From contig CANTUR010000193.1 of assembly GCA_947683625.1 (NCBI GenBank), positions 4,278,001 through 4,342,000 on the forward strand: 64,000 nucleotides of DNA, read 5' to 3'. The notes below the pieces were generated by a model that did no database searches, was not told where the DNA came from, and was given only the letters and a program-made list of their open reading frames with translations. Made by a program: the position numbers and the translations under genes. Shown here in pieces: positions 1 to 10,439 of this stretch (position 1 is its first letter; every line of letters begins with the position of its first letter). The DNA is from Mallotus nudiflorus. Taxonomy: Eukaryota; Streptophyta; Magnoliopsida; Malpighiales; Euphorbiaceae.

Positions 1-1764
1 AGTTTTTTTTAAAAAAAGAAACACATAAGATATTTTTTTTGAAATAAAAACAAATGCTATCTGATCTGATCAGATAGGTCTGTTCCTCCTTTGGAGGAAG
101 TTCAATACGCGCAGAATCTGTATTTAAAAGCAGATTTCGCATGCATGCGAGAAGGAGAGCTTGCCTGGAGAGGCTGGGCGAAAGGACTTTTTTGTAGAGG
201 ATTTTTTACAAGAGGGAAGATAGAAAAAACTTTGATTTCCTCTGTTCTTTAAAAAACCCTAATTTTTACAATTCATTTGAGGAAGATGTTACAATAATTT
301 TTTTTTAGTCTCAGTCCATAATCAAATCAACATTGAGTGAATTTCAATGGTGAAAACCCTAATTTGAGGGGCCCAAAAAGGGCATATGCACAACATTCAT
401 TTTTTCTTTCTTCTCTTCTGTGATTTTTTATTCATTTCGTTAATTATTTTATTATTTAATTTCACTACTAATTTGATTGCTTTTTTTGTTTTGATGTCCA
501 TATGTGGATTGAGGAGGAGGATACCGCCTGTGTTTAATTGAACAGAAGATCCATGGAATGCCATGGATGAACTTGTACTGTTTTAATAATAGTTCTTAGG
601 ATTTTAATTTTTGTTTTGCATTTTGGTATCCTATGTAGTTTATTCTTTAATTCATGGGTGTATAATTATTTAATTTTAATTTTGTACATAGTTTGTAATA
701 GCCCTAGTAGTGGGAATAGTGAAAGATTTAAATTTCTTCACTTTAAAATTAATTAGTAATTAGGTTCAATTGGGTAAAAATTAATTAAAATTAATGGTGG
801 CTTTAGTTAATTAGGGTTTGTATGTAATTAAATTAGGTTTTTTTTAGAAATCATATGTGAATGTGTGTTTGATTTGATTTTGTTATGTTTTGTTATGTTT
901 TTTGGACTTTTTATAATTTTATGTTTTTGGCCCCCAAGCCCATGTTTAGGTCTAACCCACTTAATAAATAGGGTTAAAAAATGATTTAGGTTTTTTAAAT
1001 AATTAAAATCAACTTAGGCCCATTAGGTTAATTAGATTTTTGGCCTACTTGGTTAATTAAAATTGTTTAGACTTAGCTCAACCCACTTAATTTCATTTCT
1101 TTCAAAATAAATAGACCTAGGCCCACATTCCACTTAAAATAAAACCAAATTAGACCTAGGCCCACATTTCACTTAAAATAAAACCAAGTTAGATTTAGGC
1201 CCACTAATTTGATTTTCCTTTAAAATTGAATATACTTAAGCCCATATCTTAGAAACACTAAAATAAATAGATTTAGGCTCACTAATTAATAAAAATGTAG
1301 GCCCACCTTTAGTCCATTTTTCACTTGTAAATAAAATGTAGATTTAGCTAACTTTTAATAAAATTAACATAGTTTAGACTTAGGGACAACGCGATCTTGA
1401 GTGCATTTTTTACTTGTAATTTTATTGACTTGTTGCCTTTTTGGGTAGATGGATGTTACTTAGGGTTTAATAACATTGCATGTAATTAGAGGATGAAATA
1501 ATCATTTACAAAATTATTCTAAATGAACACGAGACTAAGAGAAGTTAGTATTTTGTATACAAAATCTCCTGGTTGTGGTGCTAATTTTCTTTTAGAGAAT
1601 CGAGTACCACCAATCAAATTGTCCTAGTTATTACCCTGGGTGGTGACTCCTCATCTCCACGCCATGTCTTTGTAATAGTGGTTAGTGTGTTCTCTAAGGC
1701 CATAAGCCTAAACAGTGTCGCGGTTACTAAAATCTTGGATGCGCGCTAAACCCCGCCATCTACA
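1..1764 (+). mobile_element. Partial family A (Tat-type) LTR, 5' part outside the window
   Basis: The right end (GCGCGCTAAACC...CATCTACA, 1741-1764) is the reverse complement of the starts of the repeats at 6329 and 24721. The match extends leftward with indels, so this is the same LTR family read in + orientation. A TATA-like TATTTAAA lies near 119-126 and the family motif CCATGGAATGCCATGG at 551-566. By comparison with the 2149-bp copy, roughly the first 360 bp lie left of the window. It is probably a 3' or solo LTR inserted in the outer gag, because the outer element seems to own a different LTR (42371). The bases ATAAC that follow also begin the inner element's primer-site region, so a 5' LTR with a deleted leader cannot be excluded. 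Confidence 0.8.
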
Positions 1765-3520
1765 ATAACCAAGCTTGAATTGGTAGGAGAGGTTAAACTA
1801 TTCGCTAACAGAATGGCTAAGTTGGAATTCGCCTTTAAAGACAAAGGAAGTCGTGGCTCTAAAAGCTTCACTAATCTGGCATTGTTCAAAGATGAACCAC
1901 TTCCAAATGATTTTAAACTACCAAACTTTGCTAAGTTTAATAGAACTAGAGATCCAAGGGTCCATCTAAGGCAATATGCTACCTTCATGGCTGCTACAAA
2001 GCTTATAGAATCTCAAATCATTTGATTCTTCTTTACATTACTAGAAGAAGGACTGAGAGCATGGTTCTTTGACATTGAGGATGCAATTATAAGTGACTGG
2101 CTACTATTAACTCAAAAGTTCATCAAGCAGTATGAATACAAAACTTAGCTTGACATTACTCATAGAGATCTCGAGACCATGAGACAAAAATCTGGTGAAG
2201 CTTTATCTAATTATGTCACAAGATGGTAAGGAAAGGTAGTCAAAATAGGAAACTATCCTCCTGAAGATGAATAGATAGAGATGATAATCAAAGTGGCATT
2301 ACCATAGTTCAGAAAATAGATGTTCTTTGCCCATTATCCTAACTTCATAGCTCTCCATCAGGTTGGAATCATAATTAAAGATGAGGAACCTCAGTAAGCT
2401 AGAAACACCTTCCACCATAATACATAATCAAACCTCCAAAACACCTTTACTTGAGCCATAGAAATAAACCTAATCTAACCCAACACTCATAGTTTACCAT
2501 ATGTTCCATTGATAAAATTCTCAAGCTTTAAACTCACACATTCCAAAGTATTCCATAAACTTTAACAAAAGAACCTCTTATAGTCTCAGGAGACTAAGCC
2601 TCTTCTAAATCCATTACCCCCTTATATTGACCAAAACTTGTTCTGACACTTTCACCAAATGCCTAGTCACACCATGAATGCATTTAGAACCCTCTAGAAA
2701 GTAATCTAAGACTTTATTGATTTTAAAAAGATTGATGACCTAGAAAATGACCCAACATCATGATCAATCCTTTCCTAAACTATCGAAGCATGCCTCCACC
2801 AATCATCATCATGATTTCCTCCAATCTACTAGAAGACCTTGTCGAACAATCAATCCAAGCCATCTAAAAAACCCAAGACAAACTCTCAAGCCTCATTATT
2901 GAACCTTATGACTATAGTAAAGATGAACAATGTCCTTCTATTTTTTAATACATTATGATGCCTCAAAAATTCCTCCCCCATTTGATGATATTAAAAAGTG
3001 TAAAAGATATAGCTCTCCCTATGAATGGTGAAGTGATTGATTGCCCCTACTCATAGGAAGCAGATATAGGTAGTGACCATGGAGTATAGGATTTACTAGG
3101 CCAACCATTTGGGAAGTTTGACTACAAAGTCAAGTACACAGCACCCCTTGCTACTCACACTAACTTAAAAGACATAATACCTTCAGGATAGGAGAAGAAT
3201 TTGATAATGAAGATGGGGTGGACAATACTATTCAGCTTCAGAATCTGCAGGTCATAAGGATCGATGTATGGTATGACTCTAATGATCCTGAAGTCATCAT
3301 CTAGGACCAGAAAAGTAGCACAAAGGTGGATAAGCAACTAGTTGAGAACCCCTTACTAGCAGTTAACCATATGACTTGCAGCGGGCGAGTATATTAACCC
3401 CTTGAGAAAGAGAAAGACCCCCTTAAAGGAAAAAAGATGATGAGTGATCAAGCTCCAGTCAAAGAGGAAGACACTGTCCTCAAACAACTTAAGAAGGCTC
3501 AAGCATAAGCTAGTATATAG
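1765..3520 (+). pseudogene. gag of outer Tat element, 5'-truncated and stop-ridden
   Basis: Capsid polyprotein of a Tat-lineage Ty3/gypsy element. An open stretch at 1765-2023 carries the family pattern 'LPNDFKLPNFAKFNRTRDP' followed by 'HLRQYATFMAA'. The capsid motifs then continue through stops: a W..L/F-rich block near 2055-2120, 'KQYEYKT' near 2130 and 'RDLETMRQKSGEALSNYV' near 2168-2220. A degenerate C-terminal part follows to about 3500. Upstream gag coding is missing because an LTR ends at 1764 in phase with the frame. Stops often stand where glutamine or tryptophan is expected. The product would have formed virus-like particles with the element RNA; no functional protein is possible now. 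Confidence 0.8.
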
Positions 3521-3529
3521 GACCTACTC

Positions 3530-4215
3530 ATGGCCTCTAAAAAGCATAGGGATACCCTAGTTAGAGCACTAGATATGGCAAAGATTGCAACTAATGCCTC
3601 AACCTACAAGATGATAGCCTCCCTAATGAAAGCTCCCTCTAATGAAATCACCTTTTCAAATAAACCTTTACCCTTTGAGGGAAGGATGGACAAATGTCCT
3701 CTCTTTATACAAGCAATTGTCAAGTCTAAGAAGACTCTATATGTCATGGTGGATGATGAATCCGCTATTAATGTTTGCTCCCTGAGGCTGCTACATAATT
3801 TTAGGATGAATATTAAAAACCTAGAAGAATCCAACATGGTTATATGAGCCTATGATGATTCAAAATAGCCAGTCATTAGGACTTTCAAAGTAGTAGTTAT
3901 AGTGGGTGATATTGAATCAGTAATAGAATTTATCGTCTTGGACATCCTTCCAACTTTTGCCTTGCTACTAGGAAGACCTTGGTTCCACCCACCCTCCACT
4001 GTGCATAAGAAGATTAAGTTCCCTTTAAATGGAAAGGTTATTACCATCCTTACTAAAATAAACAACATTATGGCCTGTCTGAACGTGGTCCCACCAGCAT
4101 TTCAAGTTTTTGTAATCAATTTTGGTCATGTTGATCCTAAAGTTGTTGCCATGATAATGAAGATGCAATATTTACTTGGAACAAGATTAGGAGGAAGAAA
4201 CATTAAGGATCATAG
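3530..4215 (+). pseudogene. Aspartic protease region of outer Tat element
   Basis: The 3530-3847 frame carries the degenerate active site 'VMVDDESAINVCSLRLL'; in Tat proteases this is a D-[DS]-G-S-A context, and here the glycine is glutamate. It continues after a TGA at 3845 into 3902-4225, which has the typical C-terminal flap 'FALLLGRPWFH' and a conserved HKK-x-KF stretch. The order gag-PR-RT is normal. The broken catalytic triplet and the in-frame stop make it inactive. The equivalent region of the inner element is at 18454-19038. Confidence 0.8.
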
Positions 4216-4930
4216 AATTCCTTGAGTTCTAAGGATAAACCAACAGATACGGTATAGGGTATGATCCTAAAAAGGACACTGGGGCTAAGAAGTTGATTTA
4301 TTTTGTGGTTGAAAGCTTGATCCAAGTCAACCAAGGAAAAGCTAAAAAATGGGTAAACAACGAGATCAAGAAGCCAGGGTTTGAGATCTTAAATGACACC
4401 CTTAGGGAAAAGCACCTATTAGATATGGTCACTGAGACTGAAATCAATAAGCTAATGAAAAATATATAGCTAGAATTTGAAAGTGAGACCATTAATTATG
4501 CTCAAGCTATTGCCATCCTCGAGTCAAACATTGATGATATCCTATTTGAAGACATTGCTAATGATGATCTTTGTACTTTTTCTTTGTTTAAAACTCATGA
4601 TGTAATGAACTCTAAAATTAATGTAATGAAATCAAAATTTGCTTACTTGTTTAATGTCTTTCCTGATGGTAGTGTGCATTGCATTGATCAAGACATTAGC
4701 ATATTTGACATTCATTCCATATGCACTGAATCATTTAACATTGGCATGGAATTTGAACCATGCATTCTACACATTTCAAAAGGTGTTACCCCTAAAGAGA
4801 GGAGAGAAATTGAAAAAATATTAATAAAATATTTAAAAGTACTTGCTTGGGTGTACGACGTATGCCTAGGATTAACGAAGACATTGCTCAGCACTTCATC
4901 CCTACCAAAGATGGGTGCAAACTAGTAAAG
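4216..4930 (+). pseudogene. PR-RT linker of outer Tat pol
   Basis: The open frame 4584-4925 encodes the segment before RT in Tat pol, ending in 'LIKYLKVLAWVYDVCLGL', which matches the family consensus of a helix then 'FAWsydDMPGi'. The upstream part (4216-4580) is open only in pieces. No catalytic domain is known for this part. Confidence 0.65.
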
Positions 4931-5642
4931 TAGAAAATAAGAAGGCTCACACCAGAATAGGCTTAACTAGTGAAAGAAGACATTGAGAAGCATATGAAGG
5001 AAAAATTCCTAAAGGTAGTAGATTATCCAAAATGGTTAGCAAATGTGGTGCTAATACTAAAGAAAGATGGAAGGGTTAAAATTTGCATTGACTATAGAGA
5101 TCTGAATAAGGCCTACTGGAAAGATCATTTCCTACTACCTCATATAGATAAACTAGTTGACAGTGTTGCCACATGTGTAATGTACTCCTTCATGGATGGA
5201 CTCTCTGGGTACAATTAGATCCTATTGGCCATCATTGGTAAAGCAATGATAACTTTCATAATAGAATGGGGCACTTATTGCTACAAAGTAATGGCCTTTG
5301 GTTTAAAGAATGCAAGAGCAACTTACTAGAGAATGACAACTATAATGTTCCATGACATGATACACAAAGAAGTGGAAGTGTACATCAATGATATGATAAC
5401 CAAGTCCAAAACTAAAGGAGAATACTCGTTTGATCTTGAAAAGTTCCTCAAAAAGGTCGAGAAGTACAATCTTAAGCTTAATCCAAAGAAATGCGTATTC
5501 AATGTCACTTCAAGAAAGATACTGGGGTATGTTGTCAGTCAAAATGAGATTAAAATAGATCTAGACAAAGTAAAAGCAGTCAGGGAGATGCTAGTGCCAA
5601 AAATAGAAAAAGAAACCAAAGGGTTTCTAAGGAAACTATAAT
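4931..5642 (+). pseudogene. Reverse transcriptase of outer Tat element, catalytic Asp lost
   Basis: RT palm and fingers copy the element RNA. 'KKDGRVKICIDYRDLNKA' is at about 5065-5118 and 'YSFMDGLSGYN' at 5184-5215. The catalytic box at 5381-5392 reads YIND instead of YVDD (GAT to AAT), so the enzyme is dead. TAG stops at 4931-4933, 4958-4960, 5216-5218 and 5327-5329 stand at positions where relatives have Gln (CAG). The frame from 5333 to 5641 is open and ends in the thumb/connection. Confidence 0.88.
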
Positions 5643-6232
5643 TCATTAGTAGATTCATTGCCAAGTTGACAACAACGTGTGAACTGATCTTCAAGCTACT
5701 CATGAAAGGTCAGCCAGTTGAGTGGAATAAGTAGTGTCAGTTAGCATTTGATAACATCATAAACAACCTAGCTAACTCATCAGTTCTGAAACTACCTAAA
5801 CCAAGGATACCTTTAACCTTGTATCTAGCTATTAAAGGAAATGCAATTGGTGTAATGTTAGCCCAAGAGGGAGAAATGAAAGCAAGACACACAGTCTACC
5901 ACATAAGTAAGAAGATGTTGTCATATAAGGAAAAGTATAGCCAAGTTAAGCAGATATGCCTAGTCATGGACAATGAAGAAACTCAGGCATTACTTTCAGT
6001 CCTATAGAATTCAGGTTGTGTCTGAAATGGATCCAATGAAATACTTCTATAAAGCTCCCTCCTTAGTGGGAAAACTTGCCAAGTGGTTCGTGCTATTGAT
6101 AGAATTTAATGTACAATACCTAACCAAGAAGATAGTAAAAGGAAGAGTAGTGGCTGAGTTTCTAGCTCTTAACCCCATTCTAAACTTGGAAGAAATCCAA
6201 CTAGACTCCCCGGATGACTTTAGTTCAGCCAT
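5643..6232 (+). pseudogene. First (retroviral-type) RNase H of outer Tat element
   Basis: After RT comes the tether 'ISRFIAKLTTTCE' and then the RNase H core 'LYLAIKGNAIGVMLAQEGE' at 5819-5875, followed by 'VYHISKKMLSYKEKYSQ'. A frameshift or stop near 6005 separates 5819-6007 from 5973-6347, which holds 'LAKWFVLLIEFNVQYLTKK'. The enzyme would remove RNA from RNA-DNA hybrids during cDNA synthesis. The domain is recognisable but broken. Confidence 0.8.
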
Positions 6233-6237
6233 CGAGA

Positions 6238-6328
6238 TTCAAAGATGGTGGATGCATTTTGATGGAGTAGTTAATCAGTTCAACATAAGAGTCGGTGTCA
6301 TATTAGAATCCTTAGAAGGCAAGGTAGT
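6238..6328 (+). pseudogene. Second (archaeal-type) RNase H, N-terminal half, outer element
   Basis: 'WWMHFDGVVNQFNIRVGVI' is the start of the second RNase H, a hallmark of Tat elements, with the first catalytic Asp in FDG. The domain stops at 6328, where the inner element was inserted, and resumes at 26877 with 'KKLEFTVTNNKAKYEACIL'. The duplicated GTAGT (6324-6328 and 26872-26876) marks the cut. The equivalent intact order in the inner element (15870-16250) confirms that the two halves belong together. Confidence 0.88.
6324..6328. repeat. Target-site duplication GTAGT, left copy
   Basis: GTAGT directly precedes the LTR start TGTAGATGGC. The same five bases follow the other LTR at 26872-26876. 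Removing 6329-26876 joins the two halves of the outer RNase H in the same reading frame. Confidence 0.92.
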
Positions 6329-7991
6329 TGTAGATGGCAGGGTTTAGCGCGCACCTGAGATTTTAGCAACCACGATACATTTGACTTCAGGGCTCTAAAG
6401 AACACACTAACCACTATCACAAAGACATGGCGTAGAGATGAGGAGTCGCCACCCAAGGTAATAACTGGGAAAAATAAAAAAAATTATGGTACTTAATTCC
6501 ATAAAAAAAGCAAGCACCATAACCAAGAGCATCTGGGTATGAAATAGTAACATCTTTCAGTCTCATATTCTTTTAGAATTACTTTATGAATTGCTATTTT
6601 ATCCTCTATTTACATTCAATTTCATATAAACCTAAAAAAATCAACTCCAAGAAAACTAGTCATGAAATATATAAGTAAACAATGCATCATCACAATCCTT
6701 AGGTTAGTCTAATCTATTTTGATTTTAATTAAATGAGCTAATCTACATATTTTAATTTGCATGTGAGTCTAAAGACTAATGGGTCTAATTCCTTATTCAA
6801 TTTTAATTAAATGAACCTAAGTCTATTTATTTTAATTCTAAACATAGGTCTAGATCTACAAAGTATTAAGTATTTAAATTAGTGGGCCTAACTCTACATG
6901 TTTTAATTCTAGAATGATCTTAAATCTACAAATTATGAAAAAAGCTTAAATTAAATGGGCTAAGTCTAAATTAATTAAATTAAATTAGATGGGCCTATGT
7001 CTAATTAACTAAATCGGCCGAAGTTATGTCTACCATAATTTCTAATTAATTATAAGCCTAAAATTCATTTTTATTAATTAAACCTAAAAAAACCCCTAAA
7101 TTTAAATGAGTTAAAGCCTAATGTGGGCTTAGGGCTCAAAACACATAAACATAAGCAAGCAAGCTCGAAAATAATAAAAATATAAAAAGAAATAAACAAA
7201 TAAATAAAATATTAAATAATTAATTAAATATATTCTAAAACCCTAATTTAATTAAAGTGACTCCAAACAAATAAAACAAAATAATTAACAAGCAACCCTA
7301 ATTCTAACCACCTAAATCTAATCTAATTTTAATTAAACAACCTAATGATTTCTGTAGCCATTAATTTTAATTAATTATAAAATGAAAACCCTAATTTTAT
7401 TAACCAATTAAAATAAAACAAAACACATAAGCACACATACCAAATTTCATTATTCCTACTATTAGGACTATTACAATGAACTATTGATAATAATAAAAAA
7501 GAAGAATCAATACAATCCTAAAAATAAATAAAAATAAGATGATTAAAAAAACCTAGAAACTACATCTAGCTATAAGGTTCCATCCATGGCATTCCATGGA
7601 TTTCTATGGATTTGGTTCTCCAAGTATGATCATCATGTAATCTCCTCTATAGTCACCATAACAAAAGGATAAAAAAATGATTAGGAAATTAAAATTGTAA
7701 TAAAAATTCAATAAAATCAAAAAGAAAAAATAAAAGAAACTAGGGAGAAGATACTGCTTATGGATGCTTGTAAGTGAATTTCTCCTCAGACTAGTTATAT
7801 CACCATTGTTTTTTAGCAGGCCTTCAAAACTTATTATTCTTCTTCTCAAAAATCTCCAAATGAGTAAATCACCAAGAGTTTTTTTTGTGTACTGCCTAAA
7901 GAAAAGTCTAGAGATTCTTAGGAAGAAGAGAGCTAAAATTGTAGAAAAGAATGCAAAAATTGATTTGCCTTGCTTCAGGAGCATAAGCTCT

Positions 7992-8000
7992 CCTTTTATA
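7992..8000 (-). promoter_or_regulatory. TATA box of family A LTR (3' copy)
   Basis: TATAAAAGG on the - strand, about 480 bp into the LTR. The 5' LTR has TATAAAAAG at 26384-26392 in the same context (GAGCTTATGCTC follows). The right-edge LTR has TATATAAA near 63394. Confidence 0.6.
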
Positions 8001-8159
8001 AGAAAAAACTAAAATTTTTTTTGTAAGGACTCTATTTCCTAAAGAATTAGATAAATCCCAAAAATAAATTTAAGAAAATTTTTTAACCAATCAAAACTCA
8101 GAAAAAATATTTTTATTTTTCATAAAAAATATAAAAAACAGACGAAAAACATGTAATTT

Positions 8160-8259
8160 TGATTGAAATTGCTTAATTCTGATCGAAACTACATAACTAC
8201 GATCGAAATTATGTAATTTCAATCAGAATTATAGAATTCCAATCAGAATTCTATAATTC
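8160..8259 (-). repeat. 20-bp tandem array in LTR U3 (five units)
   Basis: Five near-perfect 20-bp periods of the form GATCGAAATTATGTAATTTC, each close to palindromic around AATTATGTAATT. The 5' LTR has three units (26572-26640) and the LTR at the right edge about five (63105-63205). Its place upstream of the TATA box suggests promoter or enhancer function. That is inference. Confidence 0.75.
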
Positions 8260-8477
8260 TGATTTTTTTAACTTTTAACTACAAAAGGACCCCTAAAAGA
8301 AATTAAATCTTTCAATTAGGTATTAAAAAGTATTACAATTAAGTCCTTAAAAACCAATGAAACTCTTTATGAAAATGTATTCAAACTTTTAAGTGTTAAA
8401 GACCTACTTATAACATTTTCATCATTGGAGTCCTTTGTTGCATTCATATATTATTATTCCGAAACTTGGTGTTTACA

Positions 8478-8490
8478 ATTACCCCCTTTT
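8478..8490 (-). promoter_or_regulatory. Polypurine tract of inner element
   Basis: On the - strand AAAAGGGGGTAAT abuts the LTR start TGTAAACACC. This is the usual plus-strand primer site and confirms that the left LTR is the 3' one. Confidence 0.85.
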
Positions 8491-8688
8491 GTTGTTGTTT
8501 GCTTAACAAATTGTGGCAAAGCAAATAAACACACAATTTCTTAAGAACAAAGTTTGTGTACTTACTTGTGCTCCTTACAGCTTTGATCGTCAGTTCATAA
8601 TAAATGCTTGTGTTGTTGTACAACACTAGGCATAAACCTAAAACATCTAAGGTTACACTATACTTGGACATATAAATTGATTTGGATG
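8491..8688. other. Inner element 3' untranslated stretch
   Basis: AT-rich sequence between the polypurine tract and the 62-bp array. The open frame on the - strand here (8444-8698) crosses the LTR edge and has no family resemblance. I see nothing else in it. Confidence 0.5.
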
Positions 8689-9575
8689 GATACATCACAC
8701 TCGGTCATATAATGATAACTATACTTAGTCATATAATGTTGACTATACTCAATCATATAGTCCGGATTGGAAGGATGCATGGTACTTGATCGTATAATGT
8801 TGACTACACTTGGTTATATAGTCCAAATGGAAGGATACATTATACTCGGTCATACAATGTCAACTACACTTGGTTATATGGTCTGAAAGGAATGATACAT
8901 TGTAATCAATTGTACAATGTTGACTACACTCGGACGTATAGTCTAAATTGAAATAGGTACATTGTACTTGGTCCTACAATGTCAACTATACTTGGTCGTA
9001 TAGTTTGAATTGAATTAATACATTAAACTCGGTCGTACAATGTCGACTACACTCGGTCATATAGTATGAATTGAAAAGACACATTACACTCAGTCGTACA
9101 ATGCTAACTACACTTGGTCATATAGTTTGAATTGAGAAGACACATTATACTCAGTCATACAATGTCGACTACACTCGTTCATATAGTCTGAATTGAAATG
9201 ATGCATTGCACTCGGTCGTATAATGTTGACTACACTCAGTCGTATAGTCTAAATGGAAGAATACATTGTACTCAGTTGTACAATGTTGAATACACTCATT
9301 TTTATAGTCCAAATTAAAAAGACATATTGCACTCAGTCGTATAATGTTGACTACACTTAGTCTTATAGTCTGAATTCAATTAATACATTGTACTTTGTCG
9401 TACAATGTTGTGTACACTTGGATGTATAGTCTGAATGGAAAGATACATTGTACTCGATCATACAATGTTGACTACACTCAGTCATAAAGTCTAAATTGAA
9501 TACATTGCACTCGATCATACAATGTCGACTACACTCAATCATATAGTCTGATTAGGAATACACTACACTCGGCCG
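8689..9575. repeat. 62-bp satellite-like tandem array, about 14 units
   Basis: About 14 diverged units of roughly 62 bp. Each has two half-units, one like CATTGTACTCGGTCGTACAA and one like ACTACACTCGGTCGTATAGT, joined by a short T/A-rich link with GAATTGAA. Both half-units are inverted repeats around CTCGGTCG and could form small hairpins. The array lies just upstream of the 3' LTR. Tat-lineage elements are known for variable tandem repeats at this place. Confidence 0.9.
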
Positions 9576-10202
9576 TGTATCATTGATTTCTTTTATGTTT
9601 ATAATTTAATAATTCAAGGAATTATCAAATCTTGTATCTTTGTAATTTAGGACTAAATTACAAGAAAAGCTTTGGAGTTGAATGCAAATGAAGTTAATGG
9701 ACTAAAATGGACCTTTACATTTTGCTGATTCATTTCTTCATTTCCCATCTCTTTTGTTCTTTTTTTTCTTGATTTTGAAATCTTACTTCTTTAATTATCC
9801 TTTCATTTGATCTCCAACTTGGAATCCTTATGATCCTATGGCTCATATAGGATGCAACCTACATGGAAACAACTCTAGGTAATCAGATCCAGTCATATCT
9901 TAATTGTATTTTTGACAAAATAGTTTGGTGCTCAATGAAAGGGAAAATGTGCTCTCTTTGACTTGTTTGCAGCTTCACAGATGCTCATAGGTTGGCGATG
10001 AGGTAAATTTCTCTTCTGTCTTTGACTCTGTAAAAAAATATACTTTTGTTAATACATTAACATATTTATGCGTGCAATTATAGAATAACTATTATATAAA
10101 TTAGAAAAAATTACATGAAATTGTCAATTTTGAAGCAAAATTTTGCAAAATTTTTTAACATGTCAAAAGACTAACATAATTTAGACATATTTTTGAATTT
10201 TT
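9576..10202. other. Inner element non-coding spacer
   Basis: AT-rich sequence without a convincing reading frame on either strand, between the satellite-like array and the 20-bp repeats that precede the antisense PMD gene. Confidence 0.5.
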
Positions 10203-10328
10203 TCTCAGAAATCTAGATTTTGGATTGGAATTTTTGGATTTTTAGTCAAAAATCTAGAAATATTGATCAAAAATCTAGAAATTCGATCAGGATTCTAGAT
10301 TTCCAATTAGAAATCTAGTCTTTTGATC
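10203..10328 (+). repeat. 20-bp repeat array upstream of antisense PMD gene
   Basis: About six degenerate units of 20-21 bp, such as GATCAAAAATCTAGAAATTC and GATCAGGATTCTAGATTTCC. Period and layout match the LTR U3 array (GATYRGAATT...TAATTYC). It ends about 110 bp before the first recognisable PMD coding, a promoter-like place for that gene. Confidence 0.7.
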
Positions 10329-10439
10329 TCCTTTTTTTTAATATAGAAATGAAAATAAACAAAAATCAAAAGTTAGTAAGGAAGGTAATCTTGTCATTTT
10401 TTAAATTTTATTAAGAAACCATTGAAATTCTCGGGGTTG

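Larger units (their letters stand above)
6329..8477 (-). repeat. 3' LTR of inner Tat element
   Basis: 2149 bp. On the - strand it starts TGTAAACACC (8477) and ends CATCTACA (6329). The U3 has a five-unit 20-bp array (8160-8259). A TATA box TATAAAAGG lies at 7992-8000, read on the - strand. The family motif CCATGGAATGCCATGG (reverse complement at 7584-7599) lies about 400 bp downstream of TATA. The copy at 24721-26871 differs by many, mostly transition, changes and small indels, so the insertion is old. Confidence 0.92.

Noticed and set aside
7604..7984. 126-codon - strand frame and its + strand shadow (7764-8012) in the LTR as genes
   Set aside because: They lie in R/U5 of the LTR; the partner LTR (26107-26376) breaks the frame and the composition is low-complexity Phe/Leu.
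1..8477. Long terminal inverted repeats around 1765-6328, suggesting a fold-back DNA transposon
   Set aside because: The right arm is the 3' LTR of the - strand inner element, proven by its partner at 24721, GTAGT duplication, polypurine tract and primer-site region; the left arm is an independent LTR in + orientation.
8160..9575. Tandem repeats as a CRISPR array
   Set aside because: No repeat-spacer alternation; units are contiguous, diverged along their whole length, and the DNA is plant nuclear.
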